NCBI RefSeq assembly: GCF_025996515.1
Contig: NZ_BLRH01000029.1
Coordinates: 124,001 to 188,000, forward strand
Length of the DNA: 64,000 nt
Reading direction: 5' to 3'
Origin: Rhizohabitans arisaemae
GTDB taxonomy: Bacteria; Actinomycetota; Actinomycetes; Streptosporangiales; Streptosporangiaceae
The notes beneath the pieces are model-generated. The model was not told where the DNA came from, searched no databases, and saw only the letters and a program-made list of their open reading frames with translations. Below are positions 35,627 through 41,153 of the stretch, piece after piece (position 1 is the stretch's first letter; each line of letters begins with the position of its first letter). A program made the translations under genes and the position numbers.

Positions 35627-35943
35627 CGGGACGACCCCCCTTCACCCGAGGACGAGCCGACCCCGCCAAGACGTGCTGTGGCCTCATCCAGCCCCTTGGC
35701 GGTGATCTTGTAGTAGCGGCGGGCTTTGGGAAACGCCTTCCCATCAGGACCGGTACGCCGCACCGTGTAGCTCACCCAGCCGTGAAACTCAAGCCGCAAC
35801 ATCGTGTTGCCCACCGAGGTGACCCCCGCCTCCTTTCGAAGATCGGCTTCCGGCCACTCCCGGTCAGGGTCAGCCACCAGCCGCCCCAGCACGATCGCCA
35901 TCGAGCGACCCAGGTGCACGATCGGCTTGTGATGTACCGGCAT
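35623..35943 (-). CDS. Winged-helix protein 4 of the array
   Basis: This 106-residue protein has VLGRLVADPDREWPEADLR, the recognition region TSVGNTMLRLEFHGWVSYT and the wing-like RRYYKITAKGLDEATARLG. The ATG at 35943 follows GGGAAGAG. Its stop overlaps the start of winged-helix gene 3. The end RYYKITAKGL matches the corresponding piece of protein 1 (RHYKITTWGL), supporting descent of the whole array from one gene by tandem duplication. Confidence 0.75.
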   Translation of the reverse strand: MPVHHKPIVHLGRSMAIVLGRLVADPDREWPEADLRKEAGVTSVGNTMLRLEFHGWVSYTVRRTGPDGKAFPKARRYYKITAKGLDEATARLGGVGSSSGEGGSSR

Positions 35944-35960
35944 CTCTCTTCCCTTCATGA

Positions 35961-36251
35961 TCAACGGAACCCTTGCTGATCTTCTTCGATCCACACCGCG
36001 AACAGCCCTTTCAGCCGAGCCACCGCATCGGCGCACTCACCCGCCGAGCCCAACGGGGTAGTCCCTCCCAGCAGCAGAACCGCAGGACCGTACTCGTGCA
36101 CGGTCCGGCAGCTCACCGCGACACCCAGCCGTTCACCGGGCACCCACACCCAGACCTCATCGGCACCGGCCCACCGGCCGCGCAAACCCTGACGACCCGC
36201 GCAGGCCAGGAACGCCGACAGGAACCCCCGGACCTCATCCGGCGTGCCCAC
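35961..36251 (-). CDS. Hypothetical protein in the element operon
   Basis: This 96-residue protein starts at a GTG at 36251 and has an alpha/beta pattern (helix EVRGFLSAFLACAGRQG, strands DEVWVWVPGERLGVAVSC and GPAVLLLGG, helix CADAVARLKGLFAVWIEE). No membrane segment or known motif is evident. It lies between the HATPase and the winged-helix array, with 17 bases to the next gene, so it is part of the same operon. Possibly a small ligand-binding or partner protein; no function assigned. Confidence 0.65.
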   Translation of the reverse strand: MGTPDEVRGFLSAFLACAGRQGLRGRWAGADEVWVWVPGERLGVAVSCRTVHEYGPAVLLLGGTTPLGSAGECADAVARLKGLFAVWIEEDQQGFR

Positions 36252-36318
36252 CCCCGGTCACCCCCGCCCGGACCAGCAGCGCAACCCCCGAACCCAGGCC
36301 CAGCCACCCGAGCCTCAT
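36235..36318 (-). CDS. 27-residue hydrophobic ORF coupled to the HATPase gene
   Basis: An ATG at 36318 lies in a 4-base ATGA overlap with the HATPase stop and opens a 27-residue frame: MRLGWLGLGSGVALLVRAG followed by a Gly-rich end. It stops inside the start of the next gene. The composition suits a small membrane peptide or a coupling ORF. It is unrecognised and could be chance, but both overlaps are of the type used for translational coupling. Confidence 0.4.
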   Translation of the reverse strand: MRLGWLGLGSGVALLVRAGVTGGGHAG

Positions 36319-36809
36319 ACGGCACCCGCGACACGACGGCCCGCCCCCACGGTCACCACCACGATCTTGCCCCGACCCCCGAACGGCCGCCGGATCACCG
36401 ACAGCACGCCCAGCCCCTCGACGACGTCCAGCCCCCGCCCCCGCTCACGCCACCAGCCCCACCACCGCCACCAGTACCGGCGCCGAGGCCGCCTCGACCT
36501 CGCGTCATACACCCCCACCCGCACCCACGCCCCGGACCCCTCGCCCGCAGGAAACGCCGTCACCAGCAACAGAAACGGTGTCTTCCCGTAGCGTTCCGCG
36601 TTCGTCGCCAGCTCGGAAACCGCCGTCACCGCATCGCTGACCAGAACGTCAGACGGATCGAACCCCCACCGTTCGACAAGAACATCGCGGACCAGTTGCC
36701 GCGCCCGCCGAACCGGGAAAGGCCCGGTGTCCAGGCGATACAGCGCGGTCGCCGACGACCTGAAAAGATCGACTTTCCACCCGACGTGGGACGTACTAGC
36801 GTGCTGCAT
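36315..36809 (-). CDS. HATPase-domain (SpoIIAB/RsbW-like) regulatory protein
   Basis: This 164-residue protein has a GHKL ATPase fold: the N-box is SELATNAERYG, with a following PFLLLVTAF strand, and the G-box-like segment is GRGLDVVEGLGVL. Such small actinomycete kinases act as anti-sigma-like or XRE-partner regulators. The ATG at 36809 has a very good GGAGGTG site. It is divergent from the XRE-TPR gene at 37015, a pairing seen in many actinomycete regulatory loci. It leads the eight-gene minus-strand operon. Confidence 0.82.
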   Translation of the reverse strand: MQHASTSHVGWKVDLFRSSATALYRLDTGPFPVRRARQLVRDVLVERWGFDPSDVLVSDAVTAVSELATNAERYGKTPFLLLVTAFPAGEGSGAWVRVGVYDARSRRPRRRYWWRWWGWWRERGRGLDVVEGLGVLSVIRRPFGGRGKIVVVTVGAGRRVAGAV

Positions 36810-37014
36810 AGATCGCACCTCCATGCGATCGGGACCCGCCAAGATCGTTCGCGCGGCTTTGGCGGGTTCACCATTTTCAGGAGCGCCAGACGATGCCGGA
36901 TGTCGAAAAAGTCTGTTTTGTCTTCTCTGGGCCCGGACGCTGGCAAACACGTATCCTGAATGTGGATGTGCGAATCCCCTAGTCCTTTATTCCGGTCAGG
37001 AATACTCTGGGCTA

Positions 37015-38139
37015 GTGGAGGCTAACGATCTCAGCCAAGCGCTTCAGGTCATCATGTCCCGCTACGGATGGACCCAGCTCCAGACGGCCGAAAACCTAGG
37101 GTTGCGGCAACCGTATCTATCGAAGATCATAAATCGTAAGAACGATCTCAAGATCACAGACGCTCAGGAGGCATTCAGGCGCATAGGGTGGCAGCTCACC
37201 CTCACATTAAGAGAGGAACCCGATGAAGTGAAACGACGAGAATTCATGGCGTCTGCCGCCGCAGTAGCCTTCATTCCCAGCCCACAGGCTAGCCCCTATC
37301 AAGACCCTGAATACTTGAAATCGCTGGCAAGCCGGTTGCACAACCTCACCAGTATGCAAGGCGGGATACCAGTAGCGGCAGAAGCCGTTCGGCACGCTTC
37401 CCAAGTACAATCAGCAATCCGCAACGTAACGAGCCCTCACACAAATAAAGCCGCCTCTGAATTGATTTGGCGGACATCACTTGTAATTAGCGATATTCCT
37501 GGCAAGCAAGCCAAATCAGAAGTTCTAGGGAAACTGGCGCTTAACCTCGCCGCACGGAGCCGGGATACCCTCAGCCAGGGTGAATGCCTGCAAACGTTGA
37601 GTGCCATTGCCCGACGCAACGGAGAACAGGACAAGGCGATTGTGTACGCCAAATCTGGTCTCAGTCTGGCAGACCTGACGTCAGAGCTTAAGGCGCGGCT
37701 GACCTGTCGTATGGGTCAGGCACTTGCTCTCAATCCGCATATGAAAGCCCAGGCAAGACACTACATCGATAAGGCACTAACAATCGATGGTCTCGACACT
37801 GCGGGTCGAGCAGCGATCATCGGCAACTCCGGTACAGCGCTCGCCGATCTCAACGAGAACGTTGCCCACGGAATGCTAACGCAGGCAGCGACAATGTGTG
37901 AGGACTTCAGCCCGCTCATGCAAGCTGGCTATTTGGCTGCAAATACCATCTCACTCCTTAACAGGCGTGAATTCGACGAAGCCGCAGAGTGGATGGGCAA
38001 GCTAGCCACATTGCTACCAATGCTTAATTCGGGCGGACTCGACAAGGATGTTCGGAACATTCTTGCGCTATGCACCAAGGAAAGCGGTCTGTCTGACGCC
38101 AAAGATCAGTTGGCGTTTGCGGTTGGCCGAACCATCTAG
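37015..38139 (+). CDS. XRE-family helix-turn-helix regulator with TPR-like C-terminus
   Basis: This protein of about 374 residues has an N-terminal XRE helix-turn-helix (LSQALQVIMSRYGWTQLQTA then ENLGLRQPYLSKIINRKND) and a long all-helical, TPR-like region. That architecture is common in actinomycete regulators paired with HATPase proteins. The GTG at 37015 is the first in-frame start near the domain; the ribosome site is poor. The gene and its surroundings (36.8-38.7 kb) are clearly richer in A/T than the rest of the window, suggesting a separate origin. It probably controls the divergent operon. Confidence 0.8.
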   Translation: MEANDLSQALQVIMSRYGWTQLQTAENLGLRQPYLSKIINRKNDLKITDAQEAFRRIGWQLTLTLREEPDEVKRREFMASAAAVAFIPSPQASPYQDPEYLKSLASRLHNLTSMQGGIPVAAEAVRHASQVQSAIRNVTSPHTNKAASELIWRTSLVISDIPGKQAKSEVLGKLALNLAARSRDTLSQGECLQTLSAIARRNGEQDKAIVYAKSGLSLADLTSELKARLTCRMGQALALNPHMKAQARHYIDKALTIDGLDTAGRAAIIGNSGTALADLNENVAHGMLTQAATMCEDFSPLMQAGYLAANTISLLNRREFDEAAEWMGKLATLLPMLNSGGLDKDVRNILALCTKESGLSDAKDQLAFAVGRTI

Positions 38140-38257
38140 GAGCGCCCAGCCTTAACCACATTGCCTCTAGTCCATACCCTGGAAGTCGGCAAGATGTATC
38201 TACACACCCTCTTGCAATGTTGACCCGGAGATGGTCAATCGGAGGCAGGAGGTTCGA

Positions 38258-38449
38258 ATGGGCTGGAAGAAGGCCGCCGGAGGCGGACAAGAGTCGTGTC
38301 CAGGCTGTAGCGGTAGTGGCAGCAATGCCCAACAGTTCGCGCGGCTCATCCCCAAAGACCAGACCGCCGACCAAGAGAACGACCAGATGGTGACCGAAGT
38401 CGTATACGTTGACTGCAAACGCTGCAACGGGACAGGAACGGCCTACTGA
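38258..38449 (+). CDS. DnaJ-type zinc-binding miniprotein 1
   Basis: This 63-residue protein holds two CxxCxGxG motifs (CPGCSGSG and CKRCNGTG), the zinc centre unit of DnaJ, without a J-domain. The ATG at 38258 has AGGAGG six bases upstream; a longer frame from 38231 is less likely. Its stop overlaps the start of the next, similar gene. It is probably a zinc-dependent protein- or nucleic-acid-binding module; partner unknown. Confidence 0.72.
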   Translation: MGWKKAAGGGQESCPGCSGSGSNAQQFARLIPKDQTADQENDQMVTEVVYVDCKRCNGTGTAY

Positions 38450-38667
38450 TGACGATCAGGGAAGAGCGCATGATATGTCCCCGCTGCTACGGGGCGGGTC
38501 ACGTCGTCGTTGGTCGCATGGCGATAGTCGATCGGCAGATCGTCACCGCAGGCGTCGAGGAGATGTGCAAGTCATGTCAAGGTCGGCGCTACCTCACGTA
38601 CACCGTGGGCACGGTCGATGACTTCGAGTTCGAGCAACCGCCGGACAGTCAGCCACCAACGGAGTGA
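38449..38667 (+). CDS. DnaJ-type zinc-binding miniprotein 2
   Basis: This 72-residue protein has CPRCYGAGHV and CKSCQGRRY, again a split CxxCxGxG-type zinc centre, with an acidic Pro-rich tail. Its ATG shares one base with the previous stop (TGATG), so the two are coupled. The pair sits alone between the XRE gene and attR and ends at a strong terminator. A heterodimeric zinc unit is plausible. Confidence 0.7.
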   Translation: MTIREERMICPRCYGAGHVVVGRMAIVDRQIVTAGVEEMCKSCQGRRYLTYTVGTVDDFEFEQPPDSQPPTE

Positions 38668-38669
38668 TC

Positions 38670-38708
38670 AAGGCCACGGATCGACATGGTTGTTCGATCC
38701 GTGGCCTT
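38670..38708 (+). terminator. Strong intrinsic terminator
   Basis: AAGGCCACGGATCG (38670-38683) and CGATCCGTGGCCTT (38695-38708) form a perfect 14-bp stem around 11 bases, three bases after the stop of zinc miniprotein 2. Confidence 0.88.
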
Positions 38709-38874
38709 TCGTCATTTCGGGCACTCCAGGTCATGGAGCCACGGCAGCCGTGGTGGCCAGCAGCAACCGATGCGCAACGTAGAAGCCAACACCAGCGGTG
38801 ATACCAAGTTGAGACCCGCTGTCCCAGGGGTAGTAGCTTGCCTTCAATCTCGGTAGCTCAGGCACGTAGATTCC

Positions 38875-38921
38875 AGAAGTGTCACAATCAAACGTTGGGA
38901 GAGGTGAGGCGTCCTCGGTTC
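38875..38921. other. attR: attR of the integrative element
   Basis: Element half-site (P arm) 38875-38900, crossover dinucleotide GA at 38901-38902, chromosomal half-site (B arm) 38903-38921. Joining 26698-26716, GA and 38903-38921 recreates a 40-bp attB inside the amidase reading frame. Confidence 0.85.
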
Positions 38922-39079
38922 ATGGCGCGCTGCAGGTCGAGGACGGTCGCGCGGTCGAGGTCCAGCCCGCGCAGGAGCGTATCGGGGGGTTGCATGACTG
39001 CTTTGTTGGCGTGCGCTGGGAGTGCCAGGGATAACCCGGTGGCGAGTGTCACTGCTGCCAGCCATCGCGGAATAGTCAT
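38888..39079 (-). pseudogene. Secreted amidase, N-terminal part of the split gene
   Basis: This 63-codon frame begins MTIPRWLAAVTLATGLSLAL with a signal peptide cleaved near PAHA, then LDLDRATVLDLQRAMNRGRLTS, the known lead-in of secreted amidases. After Ser60 it runs into element DNA and stops after three foreign residues. The continuation VMLTRFYLDRI is at 26715. Promoter and export signal thus remain here, while the catalytic domain lies 12.2 kb away. Confidence 0.9.
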
Positions 39080-39105
39080 AGGCGATCAGCGTAGTGACCA
39101 CACTT

Positions 39106-39134
39106 AAACTTGAAAATGTTTCTATTTCAAGTTT
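39106..39134. promoter_or_regulatory. AT-rich perfect inverted repeat upstream of the amidase start
   Basis: AAACTTGAAA (39106-39115) and TTTCAAGTTT (39125-39134) are perfect 10-base arms around 9 bases, 27 bases upstream of the amidase ATG and about 180 bases before the sigma factor gene. It is chromosomal, outside attR, and looks like an operator. Confidence 0.6.
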
Positions 39135-39316
39135 TAGCGGGATGCATCGACCAGGGACATGTCGGTCGTCGGGCTGAAGATTGTGAATCCATCGAGCCGC
39201 GGCGCGTTCTCTTCGATGCGGTCGTTCCGGTCACGCGGAAAGGTCGGAGCGGGAAGCCGCCATAGCGGTCCGGTGCCCCGAGCGTCTTCAGGGGCAACCG
39301 AATTGTGGAGGTGATC

Positions 39317-39838
39317 GTGGACGCCGCAGCAGAGCGACGTTTCCGCGACTTCGTGGCGGCGCGCTCCCCCGCATTGATGCGCCTGGCCTTCCTGCTGAGC
39401 GGTGGTGATCAGCACGCGGCGGAGGATCTGCTCCAGATCGCGCTGGCCAAGACGGTCGCCCGGTGGCACGCCGTGGATGAGCCGGAGGCCTATGTGCGCC
39501 GGGTCCTGTACCGCCAGCAGATTTCCCTGTGGCGCCGGGCCACGCGCAGACGCGAGATCGCGGTGGCGGAGCCACCGGAGGGGGTGGCCCAGGACGCCAC
39601 ACAGGCGATCCACATGAAGATCGTTGTACGACATGCGCTGGCCAGGCTCACCCCGCGCCAGCGGGCGGTGCTGGTCTTGCGCTATTTCGAGGACCTCCCC
39701 GAAGCGGAGGTCGCGGCGGTTCTGGGCTGCTCGGTGGGGACCGTGCGCAGCACCGCCCATCGGTCACTGGCCAAGCTCAGGGTCCTCGTGCCCGAGCTGG
39801 CCGAGCCGTACACCATGCTCGGGGAGGCGATGGCATGA
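39317..39838 (+). CDS. SigE-family RNA polymerase sigma factor (ECF)
   Basis: This protein of about 173 residues has sigma region 2 (LMRLAFLLSGGDQHAAEDLL, EAYVRRVLYRQQISLWRR) and region 4 (LTPRQRAVLVLRYFEDLPEA, then VLGCSVGTVRSTAHRSLAKL), with the length and style of the SigE-type ECF group of actinomycetes. I chose the GTG at 39317 because GGAGG lies 5 bases upstream; in-frame GTGs at 39305 and 39311 are alternatives. Its stop overlaps the next start (ATGA). The partner downstream may be its membrane regulator. Confidence 0.9.
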   Translation: MDAAAERRFRDFVAARSPALMRLAFLLSGGDQHAAEDLLQIALAKTVARWHAVDEPEAYVRRVLYRQQISLWRRATRRREIAVAEPPEGVAQDATQAIHMKIVVRHALARLTPRQRAVLVLRYFEDLPEAEVAAVLGCSVGTVRSTAHRSLAKLRVLVPELAEPYTMLGEAMA

Positions 39839-41073
39839 CGATCGACGAAATCGTGAAGGAGACGCTTGGCCGCTGGGCGGACGAGGCACGAGTCCCCGGC
39901 GGGCTTGCGGACCGGGCGCTCGCCCGGCGCAGGCGCGGCCGGGTCAGGACGTTCGCGGTGATCGCGGGGGCCACCGCAGCCGTCGTGGCCGCCGCCGTCG
40001 TCGTCGCCCCGGCGGTGCTTCCCCGCAGGGGCGACGACACCAGGATCGCCTTGGCCGGCAACTCGCTGATCGTCGACGGCCCCGCCGTCGCGCTCCCGCA
40101 GTCCGGGGAGCTGTCGGCCGACTCGGACGCCGCACCGCCCACCAAGCTGGTGGCGACGCCTGAAGCGGCCATGTACGCCTACTACGTCTGGGACTACGAG
40201 CAGCTTCCGGACAAGCGGCAGCGCTACCGCCAGACCTGGTACCTCTACAACCCGGCCACGGCGACCTACGAGAAGACCCCGTGGGCGGTGGTCGACGTCG
40301 CCGACGGCGGGTACGTCGCGGTGCTGGAGGAGCAGCACGCCCGCAGGGTCGGTGTGCTGGGTCCCGATCGGCAGGTGAAGTGGGTCGACCTGCCGCACCC
40401 CGCGTCCTCGGTGAAGTGGTCTCCGGACGGCGGGAAGCTGCTGCTGACCAGCTACAGCGCGAACCCGCACGGCCAACTGGAAATGTCGGGGACGGTGGTC
40501 GTGCACCGATCGCCCGCCACCCGGACCGGCTTCTCGGTGGTCGACGTGAAGAGCGGCCAAGTGAGTTTCCGTCCGCTGACGTCCGTGGACGGTGACCTAG
40601 GCGCCAACCTCTGGCTGTACTGGAGTCAGGACGGCAGCCTGATCTGGGAGACCCAGAGCACGCCTCCGTCGACCAAGCGGTTTTACGACCTCGAGGGCAG
40701 GCCCCGGCCGGCCCCGCCGCACGTGGCCGAGACGTACCAGGAGGCGGGGCTGTCGCCGAGCGGCCGATCACTGATGGTCGACAGCCCTGACCAGAGTGCG
40801 ATCGTGGCGGTGAAGGACGTGGCCTCGGGCACGACCACCCCGCTCCGTCCGCTTGCGGGCCACTGGATCGAGCAGAGCGTCGCCTGGTCGGGTGAGGACA
40901 AGGTGATTGTCTGGGCCTGCGAACTCGAGGGCACGAACAACTGCCGGGTCAGTGAGTTCCGCAACCGCCTGCTGCTGGTGGACGCCGACGGCGGGCAGGC
41001 GGTGCCGCTCACCGGTTACATGGCGAACAGCCAGGAGCCCGGCGCGTGGGTTCCGCTCTTCGCCCGCCGCTGA
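39835..41073 (+). CDS. Membrane-anchored propeller-like protein coupled to the sigma factor
   Basis: This 412-residue protein has a short cytoplasmic N-terminus, one membrane helix (FAVIAGATAAVVAAAVVVAP, near residues 41-60) and a large extracytoplasmic part with TolB/WD40-like strands (VKWSPDGGKLLLTS, AGLSPSGRSLMVDS). The topology is like an anti-sigma factor with a sensor domain, although the cytoplasmic part (about 38 residues) is shorter than a full anti-sigma domain and no zinc-binding HxxxC is seen. Its start overlaps the sigma factor stop, so function in the same signalling pathway is likely. Confidence 0.78.
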   Translation: MTIDEIVKETLGRWADEARVPGGLADRALARRRRGRVRTFAVIAGATAAVVAAAVVVAPAVLPRRGDDTRIALAGNSLIVDGPAVALPQSGELSADSDAAPPTKLVATPEAAMYAYYVWDYEQLPDKRQRYRQTWYLYNPATATYEKTPWAVVDVADGGYVAVLEEQHARRVGVLGPDRQVKWVDLPHPASSVKWSPDGGKLLLTSYSANPHGQLEMSGTVVVHRSPATRTGFSVVDVKSGQVSFRPLTSVDGDLGANLWLYWSQDGSLIWETQSTPPSTKRFYDLEGRPRPAPPHVAETYQEAGLSPSGRSLMVDSPDQSAIVAVKDVASGTTTPLRPLAGHWIEQSVAWSGEDKVIVWACELEGTNNCRVSEFRNRLLLVDADGGQAVPLTGYMANSQEPGAWVPLFARR

Positions 41074-41094
41074 GACACCGCGCCATGGCATAGG

Positions 41095-41139
41095 GTCGGC
41101 CCGCCCCGGACCGGGGAAACCGGAAGGGGGCGGGCCGAC
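41095..41139. terminator. Bidirectional terminator
   Basis: GTCGGCCCGCCCC (41095-41107) and GGGGCGGGCCGAC (41127-41139) form a perfect 13-bp stem between the converging propeller protein gene and the SARP regulator. Confidence 0.82.
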
Positions 41140-41153
41140 GCCGAACGGTTCGG

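Larger units (their letters stand above)
26719..38902. mobile_element. 12.2-kb serine-integrase AICE-like element inserted in an amidase gene
   Basis: The element is bounded by the att sites and measures 12,184 bp between equivalent crossover positions. It encodes a large serine integrase next to attL, a RepSA-type replication initiator, a small Cys-rich protein, an FtsK/TraB-like DNA translocase and a Pra-like activator. These are the core set of actinomycete integrative and conjugative elements, which replicate after excision and transfer double-stranded DNA between hyphae. It also has a repeat-rich non-coding region and a cargo/regulatory half. Most described relatives use a tyrosine integrase at a tRNA gene; this one uses a serine integrase in a protein gene. 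Confidence 0.92.

Noticed and set aside
26719-38902. tRNA gene as the integration site
   Set aside because: No tRNA-like cloverleaf or direct repeat of tRNA 3-prime type is present at either end; the att sites lie inside the amidase frame.
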